Positions 11,599 through 20,778 of a DNA stretch of 64,000 nt are shown in pieces; positions within the stretch are counted from its first letter, which is position 1; each line of letters begins with the position of its first letter. A program made the translations under genes and the position numbers. A model generated the notes under the pieces. It was not told the DNA's origin. It was given only the letters and a program-made list of their open reading frames with translations, and did no database searches. The DNA comes from Mycolicibacterium madagascariense (GTDB lineage Bacteria; Actinomycetota; Actinomycetes; Mycobacteriales; Mycobacteriaceae). The DNA lies in NCBI RefSeq assembly GCF_010729665.1, contig NZ_AP022610.1:2852001-2916000 (forward strand), given 5' to 3'.

Positions 11599-13017
11599 GT
11601 GACTAGACGCGGAAAGATCGTCTGTACGTTGGGACCGGCGACGTCGTCAGACGAGCAGATCAAGTCCCTGGTCGAAGTGGGCATGGACGTCGCGAGGCTG
11701 AACTTCAGCCACGGCGATCACGCCGACCACGAGATCGCCTACAAACGCGTGCGCGCGGCGTCGGACACCACGGGTCGGGCGGTCGGCATCCTGGCCGACC
11801 TCCAGGGACCCAAGATCCGGCTCGGCCGCTTCGCCGACGGGCCGACCGTCTGGCAGGCCGGGGAGATCGTGCGGATCACCGTCGACGACGTGGAGGGCAC
11901 CCACGACCGGGTGTCCACGACCTACAAGGAACTCGCCAGAGACGCCGCCGTGGGCGACCGCCTGCTCGTCGACGACGGGAACATCGGCCTGACGGTGCAC
12001 GAGGTCGACGGCAACGACGTGGTCTGCATCGTCACCGAGGGTGGCAAGGTCAGCAACAACAAGGGGCTTTCCCTGCCCGGGATGAACGTGTCGGTCCCCG
12101 CGCTGTCGGAGAAGGACATCGAGGACCTCAAGTTCGCCCTGGCCCTCGGCGTGGACCTGGTCGCACTGTCGTTCGTGCGCTCGCCCGCCGACATCGAACT
12201 GGTGCACGAGGTGATGGACGAGATGGGCCGTCGGGTCCCCGTCATCGCCAAGCTGGAGAAGCCCGAGGCGGTGGAGAACCTCGAGGCGATCGTGCTCGCG
12301 TTCGACGCCATCATGGTCGCCCGTGGCGACCTCGGCGTCGAGCTGCCGCTCGAGGAGGTGCCGCTGGTGCAGAAGCGCGCCATCCAAATGGCAAGGGAGA
12401 ACGCCAAACCCGTCATCGTCGCCACCCAGATGCTGGAGTCGATGATCGAGAACTCCCGGCCGACGCGCGCGGAGGCGTCCGACGTCGCCAACGCCGTGCT
12501 CGACGGTGCCGACGCGGTCATGCTGTCGGGGGAGACCTCGGTGGGCAAGTACCCGTTGGAGGCGGTCAAGACGATGGCCCGCATCGTCAACGCCGTCGAG
12601 GAGAACTCCACTGCCGCACCGCCGCTGGCCCACGTGCCGCGCACCAAGCGTGGCGTCATCTCCTACGCGGCGCGCGACATCGGCGAGCGGCTGGACGCCA
12701 AGGCACTGGTGGCGTTCACACAGTCCGGCGACACCCTCAAGCGGCTGGCGCGGCTGCATACCCCGCTGCCGCTGCTGGCGTTCACACCGCTGCCCGAGGT
12801 CCGCAGCCAGCTGGCGCTCACCTGGGGTACCGAGACCTTCATCGTTCCGCACATGGAGACCACCGACGGGATGATCCGTCAGGTCGACGAATCGTTGCTG
12901 GCGCTGGGTCGGTACAAGCGCGGCGACCTCGTGGTCATCGTCGCTGGCGCACCTCCGGGCACAGTAGGCTCGACCAACCTGATCCACGTCCACCGGATCG
13001 GCGAGGACGACCACTAG
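11599..13017 (+). CDS. pyk: Pyruvate kinase
   Basis: Pyruvate kinase converts phosphoenolpyruvate and ADP to pyruvate and ATP, the last step of glycolysis. The family landmarks are all present: KIVCTLGPAT at the N-terminus, LNFSHG, the ADP/metal region MVARGDLGVELP and KPVIVATQMLESM. The C-terminal allosteric domain is complete, and 472 residues is a normal length. The GTG start is 38 bases after gltD. tesB follows 15 bases after the stop, so the three-gene unit may be co-transcribed. Confidence 0.95.
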   Translation: MTRRGKIVCTLGPATSSDEQIKSLVEVGMDVARLNFSHGDHADHEIAYKRVRAASDTTGRAVGILADLQGPKIRLGRFADGPTVWQAGEIVRITVDDVEGTHDRVSTTYKELARDAAVGDRLLVDDGNIGLTVHEVDGNDVVCIVTEGGKVSNNKGLSLPGMNVSVPALSEKDIEDLKFALALGVDLVALSFVRSPADIELVHEVMDEMGRRVPVIAKLEKPEAVENLEAIVLAFDAIMVARGDLGVELPLEEVPLVQKRAIQMARENAKPVIVATQMLESMIENSRPTRAEASDVANAVLDGADAVMLSGETSVGKYPLEAVKTMARIVNAVEENSTAAPPLAHVPRTKRGVISYAARDIGERLDAKALVAFTQSGDTLKRLARLHTPLPLLAFTPLPEVRSQLALTWGTETFIVPHMETTDGMIRQVDESLLALGRYKRGDLVVIVAGAPPGTVGSTNLIHVHRIGEDDH

Positions 13018-13032
13018 GAGAGACGACCAGCA

Positions 13033-13899
13033 GTGACCTCAGATCTGGAAGAGCTGCTGGGAGTACTCGAACTTCGTCGCGTCGACGACGACACCTTTCT
13101 CGGGTCGCATCCGAGCAAGAACCCGATGCGCACGTTCGGTGGGCAGATGATGGCCCAGGCGTTCGTGGCCGCCAGTCGCACGCTGCGCCACGAGCTGCCA
13201 CCGAGCACCTTGTCGGTGCACTTCATCGCCGGCGGCGATCCACGCCAGGACCTCGAGTTCCGGGTGGTGCGACTGCGTGACGAGCGGCGCTTCGCGAATC
13301 GGCGGGTCGACGTGATGCAGGGCGACGTCCTACTCGCTTCGGCGCTGGTGGCGCACATGGCCGGCGGCCGCGGTCTCGAACACGGGGTGCCGGCGCCTCG
13401 GGTGGCCGACCCGTCGACGGTGCCGAGCATCGAGGACCTCCTGGTCGGCTACGAGGAGACGGTCCCGCTGTTCGTCGCGGCGCTCAAGCCCATCGAGTGG
13501 CGCTACACCAACGACCCTGCCTGGGTGATGCGGGACAAGGGCGACCGCCTCGCGCACAACCGCGTCTGGCTCACGACGAAGGGCGCCATGCCCGACGATC
13601 CGGTGATCCATGCCGCGGCGCTGGTGTACGCCTCGGACACGACGGTGCTCGACTCGATCATCACGACCCACGGTCTGTCGTGGGGACACGACCGCATCTT
13701 CGCCGCCTCGATGAACCACACGGTGTGGTTTCACCGTCCGGTGCGCTTCGACGAGTGGGTGCTCTACTCCACGTCGTCGCCGGTGGCCGCGGAATCCCGC
13801 GGTCTGGGAACCGGGCACTTCTTCGATCGCGACGGTCAGATCCTGGCCACGGTGGTCCAGGAAGGGGTCGTCAAGTACTTCCCCGGGTCATCGGGCTGA
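13033..13899 (+). CDS. tesB: Acyl-CoA thioesterase II (TesB family)
   Basis: TesB-type enzymes hydrolyse acyl-CoA to free fatty acid and CoA in the cytoplasm. The protein has two hotdog halves. The first holds FGGQMMAQAFVAASRTL, and the second holds SLDHTIWFH-like sequence (here SMNHTVWFH) and ends in GHFFDRDGQILATVVQEGVVK, as in the family. At 288 residues the length is normal. GGAGAG at 13017-13022 is a good ribosome-binding site for the GTG at 13033. A homologue follows pyk in M. tuberculosis (Rv1618). The last 29 bases overlap the convergent DUF4190 gene. Confidence 0.92.
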   Translation: MTSDLEELLGVLELRRVDDDTFLGSHPSKNPMRTFGGQMMAQAFVAASRTLRHELPPSTLSVHFIAGGDPRQDLEFRVVRLRDERRFANRRVDVMQGDVLLASALVAHMAGGRGLEHGVPAPRVADPSTVPSIEDLLVGYEETVPLFVAALKPIEWRYTNDPAWVMRDKGDRLAHNRVWLTTKGAMPDDPVIHAAALVYASDTTVLDSIITTHGLSWGHDRIFAASMNHTVWFHRPVRFDEWVLYSTSSPVAAESRGLGTGHFFDRDGQILATVVQEGVVKYFPGSSG

Positions 13900-14263
13900 C
13901 GCCCATCTCCCCGCGAATCCGGTTGAGCCAGTTGTCGGTACAGGTCTGAACGGCCTTCTGGTCGTTACCGGCCCGCATGGCGCAGTCCACGTACTGGCTG
14001 CCCCCGGCGTCACGCCACGAGACGGCCCAGACGACGACGAACGCGACCGACGCGAGGACCGCCACCACGCCGAGTCCGATGCCGGCCATCGCGATGGGTC
14101 CGTTGTCGGCCTCACCGCGCGCCGCGCGGCCGCGTCCGAGCGCGCCCAGCACGACCGCGACGACGCCGCACGCCAGGCCGCCGACCACCGACCAGCACAG
14201 CGCGAGGCCCGCCACGGCGACCGCCAGCGCAGCCGTGCCCGTTCCGTTCCTGGCGCCGGTCAT
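13871..14263 (-). CDS. DUF4190-type small membrane protein
   Basis: The product is about 130 residues of unknown function. Two hydrophobic hairpins (AALAVAVAGLALCW... and GIGLGVVAVLASVAFVVVWAV) flank a short GRGRAARGEADN loop, the DUF4190 pattern. A small Cys-containing extracytoplasmic tail follows (YVDCAMRAGNDQKAVQTC). The ATG at 14263 overlaps the end of cydC, so the gene is the distal member of the cydABDC unit and may be translationally coupled to it. Its 3' end overlaps tesB on the other strand by 29 bases. A link to cytochrome bd is inferred only from position. Confidence 0.75.
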   Translation of the reverse strand: MTGARNGTGTAALAVAVAGLALCWSVVGGLACGVVAVVLGALGRGRAARGEADNGPIAMAGIGLGVVAVLASVAFVVVWAVSWRDAGGSQYVDCAMRAGNDQKAVQTCTDNWLNRIRGEMGVSPMTRGST

Positions 14264-15801
14264 GACTGCCGAGGGTAGAGCACGGGACACGTCACGCCGC
14301 GCGGCAGGTGATGGGTGGCGACGACGACGGTGCGGCCCGGCCCGAACAGGCCATCCGGGTCCAGCACCTCGCGCAGCAGCCGGTCGGAGTCGTCGGCGTC
14401 GAGGTGCTCGGTGGGTTCGTCGAGCAGCACGATCGGCAGGTCGCAGACGAGCGCCCTGGCCAGCAGGAGCCGCCGGCGCTGTCCCGCCGACAGGGCGGCC
14501 GCACCGCCGGTGAGGATGGTGGACAGACCGTCGGGCAGGCCGCGCCACCAGTCGTGCAGGCCGACGGCGTCCAGCGCGGCGGTCACCTCACCGTCGGTGG
14601 CGTCACCGCGGGCCACCAGCAGGTTGTCCCGCACGGTCGTGTCGAACAGATGGCCATCCTCGGGGAAGAAGGCTGCGGCCGTGGGGTTTTCGTGCTGCGC
14701 GGCGATGGCCATCAGCGCGGTGGTCTTGCCGCATCCACTCGGCCCGAGGACGGCCAGCCGGTCGCCGGGGTGCACGTCGGGCGGCCGGATCGGCGGTCGC
14801 CGGCGGGCCGGGGGAGCGGGTGCGATCAGGTCGTGCAGGCGGGCGGCGGCAAGGCGGCCGCGGGTGAGCTGGATGGCGGCCGCGGGCAGGGCGGCCGTCG
14901 ACTCGAACGCCGACAGCGGGAGCAGCGCGAGGATCGCGAGGGTGGTGGGGGCCAGCGTGGCCGCGAAGGTGACGGCGACGACGAGGACGCCGACGACGCA
15001 CGCGCCCATCGCGGCCACCGGTGCGGCAGCACCGAACGCGGCGGGGATCGCGGCGCGGTCGGCGGCAGCACCCCACTTCTGCTGGCGGCGGCCCGCTTCG
15101 GCGATGACCGCGTCGAGCCGTCCGGCGACCCTGAGTTCGGGCGCATGGTCCAGTGCCAGCAGCACTGCGGTGTCCCGATCGGAGTGGTGTTGCACCGCAA
15201 CGGCTTCGGCAGCCGTGGCTGCCCGCGCGGCCAGCCAGGGGGCCAGCCCGCCGGCGAGCAGCAGGCACACCAGGAGGATGAGCCCCGCCACGGGTGAGAT
15301 GACCGCGACGACGAGCACCGCGGCCGTCGACAGGATGCTGGCCACGGCGATCGGCACGACGGCGCGCACCAGCACGTCGGCCACGTCGTCGACCGAGGCG
15401 CCGACGCGGGATGCGATGTCGCCCTGCGTCAGTCGCAGCACGGTGTCGGCGGGGCCGCCGGCCAGCGCCCGATAGACGCTCACGCGCGCTGTGCCCGCGG
15501 CCCGCAGCGCGACGTCGTGCGACGCGAGTCGCTCGCAGTAGCCAAGGATGCCGCGCGAGATGCCGAGGGCGCGCACGGCGACCACCGCGACGGCGAGATC
15601 AAGGATCGGCGGCATCTGCCAGGCCCTGGTGATGAGCCACGCCGACACGGCCGCCAGCGCCAGGGCACAGCCCAGGGACAGCGCACCGAACCCGACGGCC
15701 ATCGCGAGCCGCGGCAGACGGGGCCGCAGCAGCGCGAGTCCGGCGAACAGCGGATCAGTGCGGAACAGGGAGCTCACCCCCGACCGCGACGACGTGGTCA
15801 C
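14260..15801 (-). CDS. cydC: Heterodimeric ABC exporter subunit CydC
   Basis: CydDC exports cysteine and glutathione in E. coli and is needed to assemble cytochrome bd; newer work also implicates haem. This subunit has an N-terminal six-helix transmembrane domain and a C-terminal ATPase with Walker A GPSGCGKTT, signature region LSAGQRRRLLLARAL and Walker B IVLLDEPTEHLD. At 513 residues it is a full-length half-transporter. The GTG at 15801 overlaps cydD by 47 bases; a second GTG at 15777 is possible. In M. tuberculosis the two halves are also adjacent to cydAB. Confidence 0.9.
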   Translation of the reverse strand: MTTSSRSGVSSLFRTDPLFAGLALLRPRLPRLAMAVGFGALSLGCALALAAVSAWLITRAWQMPPILDLAVAVVAVRALGISRGILGYCERLASHDVALRAAGTARVSVYRALAGGPADTVLRLTQGDIASRVGASVDDVADVLVRAVVPIAVASILSTAAVLVVAVISPVAGLILLVCLLLAGGLAPWLAARAATAAEAVAVQHHSDRDTAVLLALDHAPELRVAGRLDAVIAEAGRRQQKWGAAADRAAIPAAFGAAAPVAAMGACVVGVLVVAVTFAATLAPTTLAILALLPLSAFESTAALPAAAIQLTRGRLAAARLHDLIAPAPPARRRPPIRPPDVHPGDRLAVLGPSGCGKTTALMAIAAQHENPTAAAFFPEDGHLFDTTVRDNLLVARGDATDGEVTAALDAVGLHDWWRGLPDGLSTILTGGAAALSAGQRRRLLLARALVCDLPIVLLDEPTEHLDADDSDRLLREVLDPDGLFGPGRTVVVATHHLPRGVTCPVLYPRQS

Positions 15802-17356
15802 CGATGGCGCGCACGGCGGCGCGGTGGCCTACCACGAGGACGGCAGCCCCTTCACCGGCGATCTCGCGGATCGAGTGCAGGACGCGGGCCTCGAGTGCGG
15901 CGTCCAGGTGGGCGGTCGGCTCGTCGAGTAGCAGGATCGGCCGTCCGGAGCCGAGCGTTCTGGCGAGCGCCAGTCGCTGCCGCTGACCGAGCGACAGACC
16001 GGCGCCGTCGCGACCGACGACGGTGTCCAACCCGTCCGGCAGGGTGGCCAGCACCTCGTCGAAACCCGCTCGGCGACAAGCGGTCCCGAGATCGGGCAGG
16101 GCACCGAAGAGTTCGAGGTTCGCACGTACCGTCCCCGCCACGAGGGCGGGTCGCTGGGGGAGCCACCCGATCGAGTCCCACCACTGGCGGAGATCGACGT
16201 TCCCGGCGTCCACGCCGCCGACCGTCACCCGCCCCGACGTCGGGGTGATTAGACCGAGGATGACGTGGATCGCGGTGGACTTGCCCGAACCGTTCGGTCC
16301 GGTTAGGACGGTGACGGAGCCCGCCTCGACGCGCGCGGTCAGCCGGTGCGGGGCGTCGCCGTCGCGGCCGCTGACGGTGACGTCCTCGAGGTCGACGCAC
16401 GGGCCCACCGCTCGGGCGGTACCGCCGACGCGTGCAGCGGAATTGGCGAGCAGTGCCTCGGCCGCCGCGCGGGCGGTCCTGCCGTCCTGGGCGGCATGGA
16501 ACTCCGCGCCGACGCGGCGCAGCGGCCAGAAGACCTCCGGAGCCAACAGCAGGGCGGTCAGGGCGGCGGCCAGGTCGACGTGCCCGGACACCAGGCGCAG
16601 CCCGACGCTGACGGCCACCAGTGCGACTCCGAGCGTGGCGAGCAGTTCGAGCACCAGCGACGACAGGAAGGTGATCCGCAGGGTGGCCATCGTCGAACGG
16701 CGATGTGCGGCAGCGAGTTCGGCGACGCGGCGCTCGGGACCGGCGGCGCGGCCGAGGCCGCGCAGGGTGGGTAGGCCGGAGATCAAGTCCAGCAGCCGCG
16801 ACTGCAGGGTGGTCATGGCCGTCAGAGCCGCCGCCGAGCGATCGGCGGTGAGGAGACCGATGAGCACCATGAACACGGGAACCAGCGGCAGCGCCAGCAC
16901 GACGATGACCGCCGCCTGCAGGTCATAGCACGCCATGGTGACGAGGGCGGCGGGGGTCAGGACCGCAGCCTGGACGGCCGCCGGCAGGTAGCGGGTGTAG
17001 TAGGGCCGCAGGCCGTCCAGGCCCCGCGTCACCACCACGGCGGTCTCGTCGCGCAACGCGTCGACGTCGTGCGGGGCCAGCGCGGTGACCGTGGTCAGCA
17101 GGCGGTGGTCGAGGTCGGCGATCGCGGCGGTCGCTTCGCCCTGGCTGAGCCTGGCCTGCTGCCACTGCGCCAGCGCGCGAACGGTCCACAGCACCGCCAG
17201 GACGCCCAGCGCCGTCGACCAGTGCTCGACCGTGCGCGCGCGAGGGTCGGTCACGATGCCCGCCACCAGGTGGGCCACCACGACCGCCCCCGCGATGGCG
17301 GTGCCGGTGATCACCACGCCGCAGCCGGCCGACGCGACCAGGTGGCGGCGCATCAT
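15755..17356 (-). CDS. cydD: Heterodimeric ABC exporter subunit CydD
   Basis: This is the partner of CydC. It has 533 residues: a transmembrane domain over roughly the first 310, then an ATPase domain with Walker A GPNGSGKST, signature LSLGQRQRLALARTL and Walker B ILLLDEPTAHLD. The frame stays open far upstream through cydB, so the start was set at the ATG at 17356. That ATG overlaps the cydB stop (ATGA) and begins a normal CydD N-terminus (MMRRHLVASAGCG). The order cydA-B-D-C is the usual mycobacterial operon. Confidence 0.92.
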   Translation of the reverse strand: MMRRHLVASAGCGVVITGTAIAGAVVVAHLVAGIVTDPRARTVEHWSTALGVLAVLWTVRALAQWQQARLSQGEATAAIADLDHRLLTTVTALAPHDVDALRDETAVVVTRGLDGLRPYYTRYLPAAVQAAVLTPAALVTMACYDLQAAVIVVLALPLVPVFMVLIGLLTADRSAAALTAMTTLQSRLLDLISGLPTLRGLGRAAGPERRVAELAAAHRRSTMATLRITFLSSLVLELLATLGVALVAVSVGLRLVSGHVDLAAALTALLLAPEVFWPLRRVGAEFHAAQDGRTARAAAEALLANSAARVGGTARAVGPCVDLEDVTVSGRDGDAPHRLTARVEAGSVTVLTGPNGSGKSTAIHVILGLITPTSGRVTVGGVDAGNVDLRQWWDSIGWLPQRPALVAGTVRANLELFGALPDLGTACRRAGFDEVLATLPDGLDTVVGRDGAGLSLGQRQRLALARTLGSGRPILLLDEPTAHLDAALEARVLHSIREIAGEGAAVLVVGHRAAVRAIGDHVVAVGGELPVPH

Positions 17357-18390
17357 CTCGGTGACAAGCCGACGGGGGCCGGTATGCGATCGGCCGAAAT
17401 GCGTTGCCGGAAAACCCAATACGTCCAGCCCTGGTAGCACATCACCAACGGCGCGAAGATCAGCGCGGCCCACGTCATGATCCTCAGGGTGTACGGCGAG
17501 GACGACGCGTCGTGGATCGTCAGGCTCCAGTTCGGGTTCAGCGTGGAGGGCACCAGGTTCGGGTACAGCGCGCCGAACAGCAGGACCACCGCCGCCGCGA
17601 CGACGGCCGACGTGCAGGCGAACGTGATGCCGTCGCCGATCCGTCCCCACACCGCCGCCGCGGCCGACGCCTGCGCGACGATCGCGACGCCGAGCACCCA
17701 CCACGTCCAGTCCTTGCCGTGGGCGAGTTGCGTCCACGTGCCGAATCCGGCGACGACGACGGTCACCGGAAGCGCCAGCCGGCTGGCGAACCGGACGGCG
17801 TCGTCGCGCACGACGCCCTCGGTCTTCAGGGCGATGAACACCGCCCCGTGGAAGGCGAACAGGCCCGCGGTGGCCAGGCCGCCCAGCAGCACGTAGCCGT
17901 CCAGGAGGTCGCCGGCGGACAGCTCGATCTGCTTGTGCGCGTTGACCGGCAGCCCGTGCACGAGGGCCGCGAACGTCACGCCCCACAGCACGGCGGGCAC
18001 CCACGACCCGACCGCGATCGCGGCGTCGGCCCAGGACCGCCAAGCGGGATCGTCGATCTTGCCGCGCCACTCGATGGCACAGATGCGCCCGATCATCGCC
18101 ACCAGGATGACGAGCAGCGGCAGGTACAGCCCGGAGAAGACGGTGGCGTACATCTCCGGAAACGCGGCGAACATGGCTCCGCCCGCGGTGATCAGCCATA
18201 CCTCGTTGCCGTCCCACACCGGTCCGATGGTGTTGAGCACGGCGCGGCGGTGCCGCTCGCGCTGACCCGCCGGCGCACGACGGCCCAAGGGCGCCATCAA
18301 CATTCCCACCCCGAAGTCGAAACCCTCGAGCACGAGGAAGCCGAGGAAGAGCCCTCCGAGGGCGACGAACCAGAAGTCCTGCAGACCCAT
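17353..18390 (-). CDS. cydB: Cytochrome bd ubiquinol/menaquinol oxidase subunit II
   Basis: CydB is the second membrane subunit of the high-affinity cytochrome bd oxidase, which reduces oxygen without pumping protons and supports growth at low oxygen or under bc1-aa3 inhibition. It begins LQDFWFVALGGLFLGFLVLEGFDFGVGML, the family N-terminus with its quinol-oxidase GFDFGVG motif, and continues with GPVWDGNEVWLITAGGAMFAAFP. It has eight or nine membrane segments and 345 residues, close to M. tuberculosis CydB. The start is 10 bases behind cydA. Confidence 0.96.
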   Translation of the reverse strand: MGLQDFWFVALGGLFLGFLVLEGFDFGVGMLMAPLGRRAPAGQRERHRRAVLNTIGPVWDGNEVWLITAGGAMFAAFPEMYATVFSGLYLPLLVILVAMIGRICAIEWRGKIDDPAWRSWADAAIAVGSWVPAVLWGVTFAALVHGLPVNAHKQIELSAGDLLDGYVLLGGLATAGLFAFHGAVFIALKTEGVVRDDAVRFASRLALPVTVVVAGFGTWTQLAHGKDWTWWVLGVAIVAQASAAAAVWGRIGDGITFACTSAVVAAAVVLLFGALYPNLVPSTLNPNWSLTIHDASSSPYTLRIMTWAALIFAPLVMCYQGWTYWVFRQRISADRIPAPVGLSPR

Positions 18391-18400
18391 TTCGGCCTCC

Positions 18401-19849
18401 TCAGTAGGCGAACGACAATGGTGCGACGGCGTCGTCCCCCGGTGGGGTGGGCGGCGCGGGTTCGGCGTCGTGCTCCAGCGGGCCCTCGACGACGTAGCGC
18501 CGAATCAGGAAGAACCACACGCCTGCCAGCGCGGCGTAGAGCGTCGCGAACACGGCCAGGGAGACCATGACGAGCGCGGCGGAGTGCCCCGACACCCCGG
18601 CATTCACCGTCAGATGGATCATCCGGTCACCGGTCGGGTTGGGGGCCACCACCCACGGCTGCCTGCCCATCTCGGTGAACACCCAGCCCGCGCTGTTGGC
18701 GAGGAACGGGGTCGGCAGTGTCAGCAGCGCCAGCCGACCGAACCAGCGTTGGTCCGGGATGCGCCCGCCCCGCGTCAGCCAGAGGGCCAGCACCGCGAAC
18801 AGCGCTGGGACGCTGAGCAATCCGATCATGGCGCGGAAGGACCAGTAGGTGACGAACAGGTTGGGCCGGTAATCGCCGGGGCCGTACTTCAGCTCGTAGG
18901 AGGACTGCAGGTCCTTCACGCCGGCGAGTGTCACGCCGTCGAAGCGGCCCTCGGCGAGGAAGGGCAGGACGTAGGGCACCTCGATGAGGTGGTCGACGGC
19001 GTCGCAGTTGTTGTGGGTGCCGACGGTGAGGATGGAGAAGTTCGGATCGGTCTCGGTGTGACACAGCGATTCCGCCGACGCCATCTTCATCGGCTGCTGC
19101 TGGAACATCAGCTTGCCCTGCGTATCGCCGGTGAGGAACAGCCCGCCAGCCGCGGCCAGTGCCACCAGCGCGCCGAGGATCGTGGCGGGCCGGTAGATGG
19201 TGCGCGCCTCGTGGGTGGCCGACGCGCGCACCAACCACCACGCGCAAACCGCCGCGACGAAGGTGCCCGCGGTGAGGAACGCGCCGAACACCGCGTGCGA
19301 AAACGCCGCCACCGCAGTGTTGTTCGTGAACAGCGCGACGATGCTCGTCAGTTCGGCCCGTCCCGTCTGCGGGTCGAACCGAGCGCCGACGGGGTGCTGC
19401 ATCCACGAGTTGGCGGCGATGATGAAGAACGCCGAGGCGTTGACCGCGACGGCGACGACCCAGATGCAGACGAGATGCACCACCTTCGGCAGCCGGGTCC
19501 ACCCGAAGATCCACAGCCCGATGAACGTGGATTCGAAGAAGAAGGCGACGAGCCCCTCCATGGCCAGCGGTGCGCCGAAGACGTCGCCCACGAAGCGGGA
19601 GTACTCGCTCCAGTTCATCCCGAACTGGAATTCCTGCACGATGCCGGTCGCCACGCCGAGGGCGAAGTTGATGAGGAACAGCTTCCCGAAGAACTTCGTC
19701 ATGCGGTACCACGCGTGGTTGCCCGTCACCGTCCACACGGTCTGCATGACGGCGATCAGCGGGGCCAGCCCGATCGTCAGCGGCACGAAGAGGAAGTGGT
19801 AGACGGTCGTGATCCCGAACTGCCATCGCGATACGTCGAGGGCGTTCAT
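18401..19849 (-). CDS. cydA: Cytochrome bd oxidase subunit I
   Basis: CydA carries haems b558, b595 and d and the quinol site. Haem ligands align at His18 (E. coli His19), His185 (His186) and Met394 (Met393); GRQPW follows the last. At 482 residues the protein has the short Q-loop form, with only a brief stretch around LAEGRFDGVTLAGVKDLQ. It leads the cydABDC operon. The upstream region holds a perfect palindrome (19951-19962) that could be its operator. In mycobacteria this operon is known to respond to oxygen limitation and respiratory inhibition. Confidence 0.96.
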   Translation of the reverse strand: MNALDVSRWQFGITTVYHFLFVPLTIGLAPLIAVMQTVWTVTGNHAWYRMTKFFGKLFLINFALGVATGIVQEFQFGMNWSEYSRFVGDVFGAPLAMEGLVAFFFESTFIGLWIFGWTRLPKVVHLVCIWVVAVAVNASAFFIIAANSWMQHPVGARFDPQTGRAELTSIVALFTNNTAVAAFSHAVFGAFLTAGTFVAAVCAWWLVRASATHEARTIYRPATILGALVALAAAGGLFLTGDTQGKLMFQQQPMKMASAESLCHTETDPNFSILTVGTHNNCDAVDHLIEVPYVLPFLAEGRFDGVTLAGVKDLQSSYELKYGPGDYRPNLFVTYWSFRAMIGLLSVPALFAVLALWLTRGGRIPDQRWFGRLALLTLPTPFLANSAGWVFTEMGRQPWVVAPNPTGDRMIHLTVNAGVSGHSAALVMVSLAVFATLYAALAGVWFFLIRRYVVEGPLEHDAEPAPPTPPGDDAVAPLSFAY

Positions 19850-19950
19850 TGCATCATCTCCCCTGGGGGGCTGGCCGGAACATCTCTACGACAGAGTGTA
19901 GTAGTTGAAGTCCGCGCAGCCCAGGGTCTGTGCAACCGCGATGTGGTGAC

Positions 19951-19962
19951 TTAGTGCACTAA
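19951..19962. promoter_or_regulatory. Perfect 12-base palindrome upstream of cydA
   Basis: TTAGTGCACTAA is a perfect palindrome about 100 bases upstream of the cydA ATG and just behind the HdeD-like gene. Its size and position suit a dimeric repressor or activator of the cyd operon. It does not fit the CRP consensus GTG-N6-CAC exactly. The regulator is unknown. Confidence 0.4.
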
Positions 19963-19976
19963 CCGGCCCACGGGCC

Positions 19977-20585
19977 TCAGGCGGACGCGTCCTGCGTCGT
20001 CGGCGGCTCCGCGGCGTCGGGCGCCGGGCCGGGATGGGCGCCGGTGGCCCTGCGGATCGCGAACGCCGAGACGACCTCGGTGACGCCGATGACGATGAGC
20101 CAGATCCCGACGACGAGGGCCAGCGTCGCGATCGACGCGAACGGCGACGCCAGCACGACCACCCCGGCCACCAGACTGATGACGCCGACGAACGCGTTCC
20201 AGCCCCGCCCCGGCAGCGTGGGATCGCTGATCGCGGACACCGTCGTCGCCACGCCGCGGAAGATGAAGCCGATGCCGATCCAGATGGCCAGCAGCAGCAC
20301 GGCGTCGTACAGATGGCGGAAGGCCATGATCGCCAGGATCAGCGCCGCCGCGCCGCTGATGAACAGCAGCACCCGACCGCCCGCCGAGACGTGCAGGCTG
20401 AACGCGAAGACGACCTGCTGGATGCCGTTCACCAGGAGGCCGGCGCCAAAGAAGATGGCGGCGACCGCAATCGAGATGCCCGGCCACGCCACGACGGCGA
20501 TGCCCAGGGCGATGGCCAACAGGCCGGAGACGGCTGCCGTCTTCCACAGGTGCGGCAGCATGCTGGGAGGCGTGGGGGTGGTCAT
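19977..20585 (-). CDS. HdeD-family membrane protein
   Basis: The 202-residue product has about six membrane helices in three hairpins, with the HdeD/DUF308 pattern LGIAVVAWPGISI, RVLLFISGAAALILAI and WIGIGFIFRGVA. HdeD is linked to acid resistance in E. coli, but the mycobacterial role is unknown. The ATG at 20585 (MTTPTPPSML) was preferred to upstream starts, which add an Arg/Lys-rich non-family leader. A Pro/Ala-rich hydrophilic tail ends the protein. It lies upstream of cydA on the same strand with a 127-base gap and is probably a separate unit. Confidence 0.8.
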   Translation of the reverse strand: MTTPTPPSMLPHLWKTAAVSGLLAIALGIAVVAWPGISIAVAAIFFGAGLLVNGIQQVVFAFSLHVSAGGRVLLFISGAAALILAIMAFRHLYDAVLLLAIWIGIGFIFRGVATTVSAISDPTLPGRGWNAFVGVISLVAGVVVLASPFASIATLALVVGIWLIVIGVTEVVSAFAIRRATGAHPGPAPDAAEPPTTQDASA

Positions 20586-20778
20586 GAAAAAAATTGTGGC
20601 ACAGCAATCATTACGGCAGAACCGGAATGACGGGGGAGTCAAAGCTCCCTTCCTCGGCCAGCGCAGAACGACGGCCGGCATTAGGTTTCACCTACTAGAG
20701 CGCAGCCACCCCGCTAGTGTTCTCACGTCGTTGCCTCGTGATGAATGAAGGCGACCCGATGCAGAAGGAAGAGACAAC

